Positions 1 through 12,143 of a DNA stretch of 64,000 nucleotides are shown here, piece after piece. Source of the stretch: Nematostella vectensis. Lineage: Eukaryota > Cnidaria > Anthozoa > Actiniaria > Edwardsiidae. The position numbers were made by a program, and so were the translations under genes. Numbering within the stretch: position 1 is the stretch's first letter; every line of letters begins with the position of its first letter. The stretch covers positions 16,174,639 through 16,238,638 of the forward strand of contig NC_064039.1 of assembly GCF_932526225.1 (NCBI RefSeq), written 5' to 3'. Below the pieces are notes generated by a model. That model was not told the DNA's origin, did no database searches, and worked only from the letters and a program-made list of their open reading frames with translations.

Positions 1-570
1 AATTAAAAAAACATTAGCTTTATGCATTTCTGGTATGCCAGCACTATGCTTCTCTGTTGGGTAAACATTTGTATTACACGAGTCTGTGATATCCTTTTTA
101 TAGGTGTAGCCTAACCCAAACTAAAATTTCACTTTCTTGTCTGGGGATTTTTGTCCAGGTACGCCCTAAGCATTGCAAGATCCTCCGCCAGAGGAAGTAG
201 ATTAATTTTGTTGTATTTTCTCTCTCCGACAGAGGCTAGGGACTTGGAAGATACCTGAAAATATATTAACACATTAGTTTCTTTTAGAATAGCTTGAAAG
301 TCATTATCACTATTCTTTTTATAATCAGTATCAATGCTGAACTTTTTATATTTAAAAAAACATCAAATTAAGCCAAAAGTGTTAAATGCTGCGGTTGTAA
401 CTGACTACACTAATTTTAGGGCGGACCACAAGGATTTAACATAAGGTGGAATGAACAGATCCATACCTTTTGAGCCCACTCTATATCCATAAGATGGAGG
501 ATAGCTGCATCATCTTGGCGCCTGAGCCCAGTTGCCCACTTCAGTGAAGTGCACTAGTGAAGTGCGCTAG

Positions 571-1500
571 GGATGGTGAAGATATGCCGGACATCACTAA
601 AGCCGGCAACCCGCTTCACCCCCTCTTTTACCAGGGCGAAATTTGGGAAGTGATGAGTTCAGTCAGGCCATGTTGGCTCGGTTAATTTATTTTAACCTCG
701 AGCACCAATCTGGCTATCTCCCGCATTTTGGTGCTCATATAAGTAGCCTGCCTCTCCCCATGCTGATCATAGAGGCAGTTCCCCATCTGTATTATTAGTT
801 CATCGCGCTTGGCCACGAAGCCGACCTCGTCACGCTTACAATACAATTTATTCACTTCACCGTATACAGATTTAGTATATAGGTTGGCTGAAAATGAAAT
901 AAAAAATCATAGACTCCAGCAGCATTCCCCTTCTATGTATCGTTTTTTAATTAAAAGCATGAGAAGACATCCTTGCCGCCTCCTTTGCTATTTTCTTTGG
1001 AGGGTTATTACAGAGAAAATCTGCTTCTACGATTTCTTAGCGAAATCAAATCTCCAGGATCTACTGCGTATATTTTCTGCACTGCACGACAAAGTCCTCC
1101 GTTTACCGTGTCCGGAAAGAATTGAAATGTATGTTCATTAACTTGTTTATAATATTTATACCTTCTTCGTCTGTCCCATGCTGTTTAAACGCACACTTCT
1201 TTCTGTGCCTCCAAAGGTCGTCCCCCTTGTGAAACCCAAGGCACGACTTACAAGGGAGGTAGGCATACCACAATCAGTTGTCCTTCGCCTAAGCTCAGGA
1301 CATTGCAATTGTGGTGATAATCACCGAGGAGCCGGAGCCTTTCGTGTTCTTTTACTTTGTTCTTTTTACTCGTTCCTGCAAGCTGGCAGGCCACTTCAGA
1401 TTCCTTGGAATGTTGCCTTTTGATGTGCCTCGCAAGCTTCACCCCCTGGTACCCACAAAAAAGCCCACTTGCATTTGGTCTGTGGCAAAGTTGATACCAA
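571..1500 (-). pseudogene. Zinc-finger gene fragment, two decayed exons (U1)
   Basis: Two exon-like blocks lie on the minus strand. The upstream block (1500 down to about 1162) follows a strong acceptor (a long T run then ACAG, at 1501-1503). It encodes a basic stretch ending in KLARHIKRQH and then, after a frameshift, PCKSCLGF...LWRHRKKC, a C2H2-like finger, before a GTATAA donor. The downstream block (887 down to about 571) follows TTTTCAG and encodes KMREIARLVLEV-type sequence. In this copy the second block has an in-frame stop (GTTAATTTA on the plus strand) and a one-base deletion compared with the copy at 10096. The domain style resembles multi-exon zinc-finger genes common in cnidarian genomes, possibly linked to tyrosine-recombinase elements; that link is recalled, not shown here. 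Confidence 0.5.
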
Positions 1501-1730
1501 CTGTAAAAAAAAAAAAATAAGGTGTTATTCATTATTTATTTTCCCTATAGCCAGGCCACACAAGAAAAAGGGGTAAAAATGTTTTTTTTTTCACTTATTT
1601 TGTCTTGTTTTGAATTGCTTGTTTTGGAGCCTGAGTATCCTTATCTTAATATATTTAGCGAGAAGTGTGGTTTCAAATAAACCACGATTTATCGACTTGA
1701 CGGTTGTTTTGGGAGCCGTTTTCTGCGTAG

Positions 1731-2117
1731 ATAATCAGATGTCAGATAAACATCTTCTTTTATTACAAATGCCATGAAGGCTTTTACAATTTTAACATAG
1801 AATCGTTTGTCAAATCTAAGTCAACTAGACTAATCCGCTACAACACTGCCCTCGATCTCTTTGTTCCTAAATGTCGCACTAAACTTTTTCCATCAAGCTA
1901 CTTCAATCGTATCCCTAAACTGCGGAATAATCTATCTACGTCTACTCGCTCTGCTAGCTCACTTAACCAGTTTAAATCCTGTTTAACTTGCCACTACTTA
2001 CCTGCGTTTACTAACAGCTACGACACAGATAACACTAACACCTGGAAATCCATTTGCCCTAAGTGCTCCTCTTCCCGCAACCTTACTGTCTCTTCTGCTC
2101 GTAACTGCTGCTGCTAA
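1731..2117 (+). pseudogene. CR1-like non-LTR retrotransposon, 3' end of reverse transcriptase (U1)
   Basis: An open frame of 128 codons ends in TAA at 2115-2117. It reads FYYKCHEGFYNFNI...RLIRYNT...LFVPKCRTKLF...YFNRIPKLRNNL...SLNQFKSCL and ends in a Cys-rich tail (CPKCSSS...CCC). The pattern of an aromatic FYYK motif, 'RT..F..SYFNRI.KLRN.LP' and a final Cys cluster is the usual C-terminus of CR1/L2-clade LINE reverse transcriptases. A stop at 1728-1730 cuts it off from any polymerase core, so only a 5'-truncated tail remains. The AT-rich 2118-2348 would be its 3' UTR. Confidence 0.7.
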
Positions 2118-2554
2118 TGTCAATTTTATCACAATTTTATATTATTATTGTTACAAACCATATATTGTACATAGTTGTTAATATTTTACCTATCAATATC
2201 CTTATTTTATATATTTGCTCACATCATAGTTTAGTTAAATAGTTTTAGATTAGATTAGTTATTAATTATAGATATATATATGCAGAACTGCTGAGTACTT
2301 GAAAGTTGCAGTATCTTTACCAGTTTGACTTTGAACTTGTGTTGAGCTTGTCGGGGACAACCAAATAAACTCACTTATATTCTCTTTACTTTATTTCTTG
2401 ATCACAAACTCTCCGTAGTAATAGTACACTCGCATCTCAACTCTAGGGGCACAACCCCCTTTTTTACCTATCTCGAATTACAACATGATCACATAACAAA
2501 ACTAAATATGTAACGTAATACAGTATTATAAAGTAACGCAATCTTGCGGGTTTT

Positions 2555-2746
2555 CTACTTCCGGACACTTGGCCCGCCATCTAGCACGTGTGACATAAGA
2601 ATCGCGTAGACTTTTAGGACGAGATCGGCCTTTATGCCGCTCGTATTTTCTTTGTAGGAACGTAAAACATCTCTAAGACTCTTTACAGAAAGTTTCTGAA
2701 TGTCTTCTAACGAATTGAGATTGACATTTTGATAAACTAGAACCAT
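2555..2746 (-). CDS. SAP-like domain ORF (U1)
   Basis: A short minus-strand ORF starts at an ATG at 2744-2746 (MVLVYQNVNLNSLEDIQK...). It contains LSVKSLRDVLRSY...TSGIKADLVLKVYAIL, which fits the helix-turn-helix pattern of a SAP DNA-binding motif (leucine-rich first helix, a G-K-A-D-L turn, second helix). It is about 63 codons long and ends shortly after the motif, so it is probably a first exon or a truncated gene. SAP motifs often sit at the N-terminus of transposon-associated proteins in cnidarians. A divergent plus-strand start lies about 70 bp away (ATGTTTGTATCCAAGATGG near 2816), so the gap between could be a shared promoter. Confidence 0.45.
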   Translation of the reverse strand: MVLVYQNVNLNSLEDIQKLSVKSLRDVLRSYKENTSGIKADLVLKVYAILMSHVLDGGPSVRK

Positions 2747-3527
2747 TTTTGCCAAAAACTCAGCAATGACAACAATGTTTGTTTTGATTATGAGTCAACT
2801 CTCGCCTTGTTTTCATGTTTGTATCCAAGATGGCGGCGGGGACTGTGAATAGGACTATTCAGTCTCCTAATTTCTCACAGAACTATCCTGTCCATCTGCA
2901 CTTTGTAATAATAAAAATATTTTATCCACTGTCGTTTAAATTCGGAACCGGAATATTTTATTGTGCGTTCTATAACTTTTAGTGTAACAAGCTAGAGTAA
3001 TCACAAAAATTTATAATTAATCGCTCATAACTCATAAGTATCATATGCTTTACTTACTTGACTGTAAAATAAGTAGTTAATGCTCTATCCAAATTGACCA
3101 GGTATTTTTTATGCCACATGTGTTTACTTGGTATTTCAATCAGAGTATGATAAATGAATATAATTACATAATAAAAATTAGATACAAAAAAATAACCACT
3201 TGATAATATTCTAGGGGGGATCTAGCTTTTTGCTGATAGTAAAGGGATGTAATGTCCATTTCTACGTTTGGCTTTCTTACTCCCACAAAGAGAAAAATCA
3301 CTTATATCTGATATTGAGATTAGGATATTATCATTGTTTCCCTCTGATTATTTGCAATTAGATGGTTATATCCCTCTTATCTTATTAGGATCTTCTAGAT
3401 GTCTATTCAGATACCCTCCTTCCCTTTTCTGGACACCTTGATATTGTATTATTATCAGAAATTATCTTATTAGAACCTACTAGATGTCTATTTAGATGTA
3501 CTTGCCTCTGCTGCCCCTTAACATTTT

Positions 3528-3698
3528 GATATTATCCGAGATAGAGCCCCACAGTCCCACATAACCATCAGTACCAGTATGGGTGATATTATCCGAGATA
3601 GAGCCCCACAGTCCCACATAACCATCAGTACCAGTATGGGTGATATTATCCGAGATGGAGCCCCACAGTCCCACATAACTACCAGTACCAGTATGGGT
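3528..3698. repeat. 57-bp minisatellite, three copies (U1)
   Basis: Three direct copies of a 57-bp unit starting GATATTATCCGAGATAGAGC and ending ACCAGTATGGGT. The unit is a multiple of three, so long open frames appear on the minus strand, but they only reflect the repeat. The same array recurs at 8461 and 11973. Confidence 0.95.
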
Positions 3699-5162
3699 GA
3701 TTTCAAGAACTTGCTTATACCTAATTTTATATGATGCTATAACAACTTTTTAACACTATATTCAACCGAAGTTCAGTCCAAGTTTGGTTCAATAACATAC
3801 AAGATTAGTAATAGAAGCAGAGGTAAGCAATTTTCATTTCGCTCGTTCTTTAAATAACAGCCCATAGTTTGTTTTTGTAAACGTAATTGGTTAAATGTTT
3901 GTAAAAGTGTTTAACAGATAGAGTCAACATTAGTCATAGTTTATGCTTTTGTAGCCAGGAACTGAATTACAGGAAAGTTGTGGTACACCCAACACACACA
4001 CAAATAGTGTATAAAATAAATAGTGTATGTACACTATAAGAGTAGTCTCGAATCAGGTGATTGACTAATGTAAGATCTTAATAAAGCCCCTGGGCTTGTA
4101 TGATCATTCACTAAAAATAGTATAGAATAAACTTACAATATTAGAAATGAAATTTATTACTATTTTATACATTTTTTCAGCTAGCTTTTACTATTTTTAG
4201 TTTTTTTTATAGATAAGTAATTGTCTACTGTACATAAGCACTGAAGGGTGTCAGTTGTTTCTCATCTTCACCAAAACAAATTTTTCACATATTCTATACT
4301 TGAGTTTGCTATTATCATGTAACAGAAATCTGGTATATAGTACGAGACATAGATTTAAAAAAAAAAGTAAAACAGGCTTTCTATTGCAGACAATTGTATT
4401 TGTGGCATTGTGAGCATGTCCTACAAGATTTTATTATGAAGACTGTTAAAAGACTGGGCACTACTAAAGTACAGCTGACTGCTGCTATAGCTTCAAATGG
4501 AAAGACCCTCCTGTAATGTTGGGGGAGCACTACCACTAACACTTGTCTTTTACTAGATATGAGAAACTTGGCCAGTGCTTGATAATTCTGGAAAATAAAG
4601 TAAAAAAACATTAGCTTTATGCATTTCTGGTATGCCAGCACTATGCTTCTCTGTTGGGTAAACATTTGTATTACACGAGTCTGTGATATCCTTTTTATAG
4701 GTGTAGCCTAACCCAAACTAAAATTTCACTTTCTTGTCTGGGGATTTTTGTCCAGGTACGCCCTAAGCATTGCAAGATCCTCCGCCAGAGGAAGTAGATT
4801 AATTTTGTTGTATTTTCTCTCTCCGACAGAGGCTATAGACTTGGAAGATACCTGAAAATATATTAACACATTAGTTTCTTTTAGAATATCTTGAACGTCA
4901 TTATCACTATTCTTTTTATAATCAGTATCAATGCTGAACTTTTTATATTTAAAAAAACATCAAATTAAGCCAAAAGTGTTAAATGCTGCGGTTGTAACTG
5001 ACTACACTAATTTTAGGGCGGACCACAAGGATCTAACATAAGGTGGAATGAACAGATCCATACCTTTTGAGCCCACACTATATCCATGAGATGGAGGAAG
5101 TCCTGTGCCTCTCGGATAGCTGCATCATCTTGGCGCCTGAGCCCAGTTGCCCACTTCAGTGA

Positions 5163-6115
5163 AGTGCACTAGTGAAGTGCGCTAGGGATGGTGAAGATAT
5201 GCCGGACATCACTAAAGCCGGCAACCCGCTTCACCCCCTCTTTTACCAGGGCGAAATTTGGGAAGTGATGAGTTCAGTCAGGCCATGTTGGCTCGGTTAA
5301 TTTATTTTAACCTCGAGCACCAATCTGGCTATCTCCCGCATTTTGGTGCTCATATAAGTAGCCTGCCTCTCGCCATGCTGATCATAGAGGCAGTTCCCCA
5401 TCTGTATTATTAGTTCATCGCGCTTGGCCACGAAGCCGGCCTCGTCACGCTCACAATACAATTTATTCACTTCACCGTATACAGATTTGATATATAGGTT
5501 GGCTGAAAATGAAATACAAAATCATAGACTCCAGCAGCATTCCCCTTCTATGTATCGTTTTTTTAATTAAAAGCATGAGAAGACATCCTTGCCGCCTCCT
5601 TTGCTATTTTCTTTGGAGGGTTATTACAGAGAAAATCTGCTTCTACGATTTCTTAGCGAAATCAAACCCCAGGATCTACTGCGTATATTTTCTGCACTGC
5701 ACGACAAAGTCCTCCGTTTATCGTGTCCGAAAAGAATTGAAATGTCTGTTCATTAACTTGTTTATAATATTTATACCTTCTTTGTCTGTCCCATGCTGTT
5801 TAAACGCACACTTCTTTCTGTGCCTCCAAAGGTCGTCCCCCTTGTGAAACCCAAGGCACGACTTACAAGGGAGGTAGGCATACCACAATCAGTTGTCCTT
5901 CGCCTAAGCTCAGGACATTGCAATTGTGGTGATAATCACCAAGGAGCCGGAGCCTTTCGTGTTCTTTTACTTTGTTCTTTTTACTCGTTCCTGCAAGCTG
6001 GCAGGCCACTTCAGATTCCTTGGAATGTTGCCTTTTGATGTGCCTCGCAAGCTTCACCCCCTGGTACCCACAAAAAAGCCCACTTGCATTTGGTCTGTGG
6101 CAAAGGTGATACCAA
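5163..6115 (-). pseudogene. Zinc-finger gene fragment, two decayed exons (U2)
   Basis: Same two minus-strand blocks as in U1. The first runs 6115 down to 5777 after a T-run acceptor (CAG complement at 6116-6118) and ends at a GTATAA donor. The second begins at 5502 after TTTTCAG. It carries the same in-frame stop and one-base loss in the second block as U1, U3 and U5. Confidence 0.5.
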
Positions 6116-6343
6116 CTGTAAAAAAAAAAATAAGGTGTTATTCATTATTTATTTTCCCTATAGCCAGGCCACACAAGAAAAAGGGGGTAAAATGTTTTTT
6201 TTTTCACTTATTTTGTCTTGTTTTGAATTGCTTGTTTTGGAGCCTGAGTATTCTTATCTTAATATATTTAGCGAGAAGTGTGGTTTCAAATAAACCACGA
6301 TTTATCGACTTGACGGTTGTTTTGGGAGCCGTTTTCTGCGTAG

Positions 6344-6490
6344 ATAATCAGAGGTCAGATAAACATCTTCTTTTATTACAAATGCCATGAAGGCTTTTAC
6401 AATTTTAACATAGAATCGTTTGTCAAATCTAAGTCAACTAGACTAATCCGCCACAACTCTGCCCTCGATCTCTTTGTTCTTAAATGTCGC
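6344..6490 (+). pseudogene. CR1-like LINE tail, truncated (U2)
   Basis: The start of the same reverse-transcriptase tail as at 1731 (YYKCHEGFYNFNI...LDLFVLKCRT). It is cut at the U2/U3 junction after about 49 codons. Confidence 0.65.
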
Positions 6491-6579
6491 ACTCTATATC
6501 CATAAGATGGAGGAAGTCCTGTGCCTCTCGGATAGCTGCATCATCTTGGCGCCTGAGCCCAGTTGCCCACTTCAGTGAA

Positions 6580-7532
6580 GTGCACTAGTGAAGTGCGCTA
6601 GGGATGGTGAAGATATGCCGGACATCACTAAAGCCGGCAACCCGCTTCACCCCCTCTTTTACCAGGGCGAAATTTGGGAAGTGATGAGTTCAGTCAGGCC
6701 ATGTTGGCTCGGTTAATTTATTTTAACCTCGAGCACCAATCTGGCTATCTCCCGCATTTTGGTGCTCATATAAGTAGCCTGCCTCTCGCCATGCTGATCA
6801 TAGAGGCAGTTCCCCATCTGTATTATTAGTTCATCGTGCTTGGCCACGAAGCCGACCTCGTCACGCTCACAATACAATTTATTCACTTCACCGTATACAG
6901 ATTTGATATATAGGTTGGCTGAAAATGAAATACAAAATCATAGACTCCAGCAGCATTCCCCTTCTATGTATCGTTTTTTTAATTAAAAGCATGAGAAGAC
7001 ATCCTTGCCGCCTCCTTTGCTATTTTCTTTGGAGGGTTATTACAGAGAAAATCTGCTTCTACGATTTCTTAGCGAAATCAAATCCCCAGGATCTACTGCG
7101 TATATTTTCTGCACTGCACGACAAAGTCCTCCGTTTACCGTGTCCGAAAAGAATTGAAATGTATGTTCATTAACTTGTTTATAATATTAATACCTTCTTT
7201 GTCTGTCCCATGCTGTTTAAACGCACACTTCTTTCTGTGCCTCCAAAGGTCGTCCCTCTTGTGAAACCCAAGGCACGACTTACAAGGGAGGTAGGCATAC
7301 CACAATCAGTTGTTCTTCGCCTAAGCTCAGGACATTGCAATTGTGGTGATAATCACCGAGGAGCCGGAGCCTTTCGTGTTCTTTTACTTTGTTCTTTTTA
7401 CTCGTTCCTGCAAGCTGGCAGGCCACTTCAGATACCTTGGAATGTTGCCTTTTGATGTGCCTCGCAAGCTTCACCCCCTGGTACCCACAAAAAAGCCCAC
7501 TTGCATTTGGTCTGTAGCAAAGGTGATACCAG
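6580..7532 (-). pseudogene. Zinc-finger gene fragment, two decayed exons (U3)
   Basis: First block 7532 down to 7194 (acceptor at 7533-7535, here CCAGCTG rather than CCAACTG on the plus strand); second block from 6918 downward. Same stop and frameshift in the second block as U1. Confidence 0.5.
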
Positions 7533-8460
7533 CTGTAAAAAAAAATAAGGTGTTATTCATTATTTATTTACTCTATAGCCAGGCCACACAAGAAAAAGGG
7601 GTAAAAATGTTTTTTTTTTCACTTATTTTGTCTTGTTTTGAATTGCTTGTTTTGGAGCCTGAGTATCCTTATCTTAATATATTTAGCGAGAAGTGTGGTT
7701 TCAAATAAACCACGATTTATCGACTTGACGGTTGTTTTGGGAGCCGTTTTCTGCGTAGATAATCAGAGGTCAGATAAACATCTTCTTTTATTTTGATTAT
7801 GAGTCAACTCTCGCCTCGTTTTCATGTTTGTACCCAAGATGGCGGCGGGGACTGTGAATAGGACTATTCAGTCTCCTAATTTCTCACAGAACTATCCTGT
7901 CCATCTGCACTTTGTAATAATCAAAATATTTTATCCACTGTCGTTTAACGTGCGTTCTATAACTTTTAGTGTAACAAGCTAGAGTAATCACAAAAATTTA
8001 TAATTAATCGCTAATAACTCATAAGTATCATATGCTTTACTTAATTTACTGTAAAATAAGTAGTTAATGCTCAGAGTATGATAAATGATTTATAATTACA
8101 TAATAAAAATTAGATACAAAAAAAATAACCACTTGATAATATTCTAGGGGGGATCTAGCTTTTTGCTGATAGTAAAGGAATGAACTGTCCATTTCTACGT
8201 TTCGCTTTCTTACTCCCACAAAGAGAAAAATCACTTATATCTGATATTGAGATTAGGATATTATCATTGTTTCCCTCTGATTATTTGCAATTAGATGGTT
8301 ATATCCCTCTTACCTTATTAGGATCTTCTAGATGTCTATTCAGATACCCTCCTTCCCTTTGCTGGACACCTTGATATTGTATTATTATGAGAAATTATCT
8401 TATTAGAACCTACTAGATGTCTATTTAGATGTACTTGCCTCTGCTGCCCCTTAACATTTT

Positions 8461-8631
8461 GATATTATCCGAGATAGAGCCCCACAGTCCCACATAACCA
8501 TCAGTACCAGTATGGGTGATATTATCCAAGATAGAGCCCCACAGTCCCACATAACCATCAGTACCAGTATGGGTGATATTATCCGAGATGGAGCCCCACA
8601 GTCCCACATAACCACCAGTACCAGTATGGGT
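8461..8631. repeat. 57-bp minisatellite, three copies (U3)
   Basis: Same unit and copy number as at 3528; the middle copy has CCAAGATAG in place of CCGAGATAG. Confidence 0.95.
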
Positions 8632-10095
8632 GATTTCAAGAACTTGCTTAGACCTAATTTTATATGATGCTATAACAACTTTTTAACACTATATTCAACC
8701 GAAGTTCAGTCCAAGTTTGGTTCAATAACATACAAGATTAGTAATAGAAGCAGAGGTAAGCAATTTTCATTTCGCTCGTTCTTTAAATAACAGCCCATAG
8801 TTTGTTTTTGTAAACGTAATTGGTTAAATGTTTGTAGAAGTGTTTAACAGATAGAGTCAACATTAGCCATAGTTTATGCTTTTGTAGCCAGGAACTGAAT
8901 TACAGGAAAGTTGTGGTACACCCAACACACACACAAATAGTGTATAAAATAAATAGTGTATGTACACTATTAGAGTAGTCTCGAATCAGGTGATTGACTA
9001 ATGTAAGATCTTAATAAAGCCCCTGGGCTTGTATCATCATTCACTAAAAATAGTATAGAATAAACTTACAATATTAGAAATGAAATTTATTACTATTTTA
9101 TACATTTTTTCAGCTAGCTTTTACTATTTTTAGTTTTTTTTATAGATAAGTAATTGTCTACTGTACATAAGCACTGAAGGGTGTCAGTTGTTTTTCATCT
9201 TCACCAAAACAAATTTTTCACATATTCTATACTTGAGTTTGCTATTATCATGTAACAGAAATCTGGTATATAGTACGAGACATACATAAAAAAAAAAAGT
9301 AAAACAGGCTTTCTATTGCAGACAATTGTATTTGTGGCATTGTGAGCATGTCCTACAAGATTTTATTATGAAGACTGTTGAAAGAGTGGGCACTACTAAA
9401 GTACAGCTGACTGCTGCTATAGCTTCAAATGGAAAGACCCTCCTGTAATGTTGGGGGAGCACTACCACTAACACTTGTCTTTTACTAGATATGAGAAACT
9501 TGGCCAGTGCTTGATAATTCTGGAAAATAAATTAAAAAAACATTAGCTTTATGCATTTCTGGTATGCCAGCACTATGCTTCTCTGTTGGGTAAACATTTG
9601 TATTACACGAGTCTGTGATATCCTTTTTATAGGTGTAGCCTAACCCAAACTAAAATTTCACTTTCTTGTCTGGGGATTTTTGTCCAGGTACGCCCTAAGC
9701 ATTGCAAGATCCTCCGCCAGAGGAAGTAGATTAATTTTGTTGTATTTTCTCTCTCCGACAGAGGCTATGGACTTGGAAGATACCTGAAAATATATTAACA
9801 CATTAGTTTCTTTTAGAATATCTTGAACGTCATTATCACTATTCTTTTTATAATCAGTATCAATGCTGAACTTTTTATATTTAAAAAAACATCAAATTAA
9901 GCCAAAAGTGTTAAATGCTGCGGTTGTAACTGACTACACTAATTTTAGGGGGGACCACAAGGATCTAACATAATGTGGAATGAACAGATCCATACCTTTT
10001 GAGCCCACTCTATATCCATAAGATGGAGGATAGCTGCATCATCTTGGCGCCTGAGCCCAGTTGCCCACTTCAGTGAAGTGCACTAGTGAAGTGCA

Positions 10096-10430
10096 CTAGT
10101 GAAGTGCGCTAGGGATGGTGAAGATATGCTGGACACCACTAAAGCCGGCAACCCGCTTCACCCCCTCTTTTACCAGGGCGAAATTTCGGGAAGTGATGAG
10201 TTCAGTCAGGCCATGTTGGCTCGGTTCATTTATTTTGACCTCGAGCACCAATCTGGCTATCTCCCGCATTTTGGTGCTCATATAAGTAGCCTGCCTTTCG
10301 CCATGCTGATCATAGAGGCAGTTCCCCATCTGTATTATTAGTTCATCGTGCTTGGCCACGAAGCCGACCTCGTCACGCTCACAATACAATTTATTCACTT
10401 CACCGTATACAGATTTGGTATATAGGTTGG
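10096..10430 (-). CDS. Open exon of a conserved zinc-finger gene family (U4)
   Basis: An exon-like block begins right after a TTTCATTTTCAG acceptor (complement at 10431-10433). It stays open for about 111 codons: NLYTKSVYGEVNKLYCERDE..., then KHDELIIQMGNCLYDQHG, then STKMREIARLVLEVK, then LTELITSRNFALVKEGVKRVAGF. The four sister copies at about 571, 5163, 6580 and 13596 share two lesions here (AAATTTGGG against AAATTTCGGG; GTTAATTT against GTTCATTT), so only this copy is intact. The C-terminal end runs into the GTGCACTAGTGAAG repeats and a stop. The function is not known. The KMRELAR-like core is, from memory, typical of a cnidarian protein family that continues into a tyrosine-recombinase-like region, which is not present in this window. 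Confidence 0.5.
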
Positions 10431-10705
10431 CTGAAAATGAAATACAAAATCATAGACTCCAGCAGCATTCCCCTTCTATGTATCGTTTTTTTAATTAAAA
10501 GCATGAGAAGACATCCTTGCCGCCTCCTTTGCTATTTTCTTTAGAGGGTTATTACAGAGAAAATCTGCTTCTACGATTTCTTAGCGAAATCAAATCCCCA
10601 GGATCTACTGCGTATATTTTCTGCACTGCACGACAAAGTCCTCCGTTTACCGTGTCCGAAAAGAATTGAAATGTATGTTCATTAACTTGTTTATAATATT
10701 TATAC

Positions 10706-11044
10706 CTTCTTTGTCTGTCCCATGCTGTTTAAACGCACACTTCTTTCTGTGCCTCCAAAGGTCGTCCCCCTTGTGAAACCCAAGGCACGACTTACAAGGG
10801 AGGTAGGCATACCACAACCAGTTGTCCTTCGCCTAAGCTCAGGACATTGCAATTGTGGTGATAATCACCGAGGAGCCGGAGCCTTTCGTGTTCTTTTACT
10901 TTGTTCTTTTTACTCGTTCCTGCAAGCTGGCAGGCCACTTCAGATTCCTTGGAATGTTGCCTTTTGATGTGCCTCGCAAGCTTCACCCCCTGGTACCCAC
11001 AAAAAAGCCCACTTGCATTTGGTCTGTGGCAAAGGTGATACCAA
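10706..11044 (-). pseudogene. Zinc-finger exon upstream of the U4 open exon
   Basis: Runs from a T-run acceptor (complement at 11045-11047) to a GTATAA donor. It encodes KLARHIKRQH and, in another frame, PCKSCLGF...LWRHRKKC, so at least one frameshift separates the two zinc-ligand clusters even in this copy. Confidence 0.45.
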
Positions 11045-11972
11045 CTGTAAAAAAAAAATAAGGTGTTATTCATTATTTATTTTCCCTATAGCCAGGCCAC
11101 ACAAGAAAAAGGGGTAAAATGTTTTTTTTTTCACTTATTTTGTCTTGTTTTGAATTGCTTGTTTTGGAGCCTGAGTATCCTTATCTTAATATATTTAGCG
11201 AGAAGTGTGGTTTCAAATAAACCACGATTTATCGACTTGACGGTTGTTTTGGGAGCCGTTTTCTGCGTAGATAATCAGAGGTCAGATAAACATCTTCTTT
11301 TATTTTGATTATGAGTCAACTCTCGCCTCGTTTTCATGTTTGTACCCAAGATGGCGGCGGGGACGGTGAATAGGACTATTCAGTCTCCTAATTTCTCACA
11401 GAACTATCCTGTCCATCTGCACTTTGTAATAATCAAAATATTTTATCCACTGTCGTTTAACGTGCGTTCTATAACTTTTAGTGTAACAAGCTAGAGTAAT
11501 CACAAAAATTTATAATTAATCGCTAATAACTCATAAGTATCATATGCTTTACTTAATTTACTGTAAAATAAGTAGTTAATGCTCAGAGTATGATAAATGA
11601 TTTATAATTACATAATAAAAATTAGATACAAAAAAAATAACCACTTGATAATATTCTAGGGGGGATCTAGCTTTTTGCTGATAGTAAAGGAATGAACTGT
11701 CCATTTCTACGTTTCGCTTTCTTACTCCCACAAAGAGAAAAATCACTTATATCTGATATTGAGATTAGGATATTATCATTGTTTCCCTCTGATTATTTGC
11801 AATTAGATGGTTATATCCCTCTTACCTTATTAGGATCTTCTAGATGTCTATTAAGATACCCTCCTTCCCTTTGCTGGACACCTTGATATTGTATTATTAT
11901 GAGAAATTATCTTATTAGAACCTACTAGATGTCTATTTAGATGTACTTGCCTCTGCTGCCCCTTAACATTTT

Positions 11973-12143
11973 GATATTATCCGAGATAGAGCCCCACAGT
12001 CCCACATAACCATCAGTACCAGTATGGGTGATATTATCCAAGATAGAGCCCCACAGTCCCACATAACCATCAGTACCAGTATGGGTGATATTATCCGAGA
12101 TGGAGCCCCACAGTCCCACATAACCACCAGTACCAGTATGGGT
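11973..12143. repeat. 57-bp minisatellite, three copies (U4)
   Basis: Same three-copy array and same internal variant as at 8461. Confidence 0.95.

Larger units (their letters stand above)
1..4597. repeat. Tandem array 1, unit U1 (longest copy)
   Basis: This is the fullest copy of a segment repeated through position 15729. The landmark 'aaaaaaacattagctttatg' occurs near 1, 4598, 9530 and 13043. On the minus strand it holds decayed zinc-finger exons (about 571-1500) and a SAP-like ORF; on the plus strand it holds a LINE 3' tail and a 57-bp minisatellite. The stretch 2800-3520 and the stretch 3700-4597 show no coding signal. Compared with U5 it has about 222 extra bases (about 2349-2570) bounded by the 4-mer CTTG. 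Bases 1-3 are the window edge, so the true left border of the array is not seen. Confidence 0.9.
4598..6490. repeat. Tandem array 1, unit U2 (truncated)
   Basis: Second copy of the unit. It is collinear with U1 from its start to the LINE tail and then breaks at 6487-6490, where '...AAATGTCGCACT' runs directly into 'CTATATCCATAAG', a point about 0.5 kb into the next unit. The shared CACT at the joint suggests microhomology-mediated or unequal exchange. The 57-bp minisatellite and SAP region are absent from this copy. Confidence 0.9.
6491..9529. repeat. Tandem array 1, unit U3 (starts mid-unit, internal deletion)
   Basis: This copy begins about 0.5 kb into the unit. Near 7790-7800 the text '...CTTCTTTTATT' joins 'TTGATTATGAGTCAACTC', skipping about 1.0 kb that U1 has between 1765 and 2781 (the LINE tail and the SAP ORF). 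U4 has exactly the same joint at about 11305, so U3 and U4 share a history. The rest (7800-9529), including the minisatellite, is collinear with U1 and shows no coding signal. Confidence 0.9.

Noticed and set aside
1178-1423. Recurrent 81-codon plus-strand ORF (LFKRTLLSVPPKVVPL) in every array unit
   Set aside because: It is the complement of the minus-strand zinc-finger exon, which has splice sites and finger motifs. Its conservation reflects the recent duplication.
3492-3706. Open frames of 60-62 codons with 19-residue repeats on the minus strand
   Set aside because: They are produced by the 57-bp minisatellite, whose length is a multiple of three. Two frames are open at once and both recur with the repeat.
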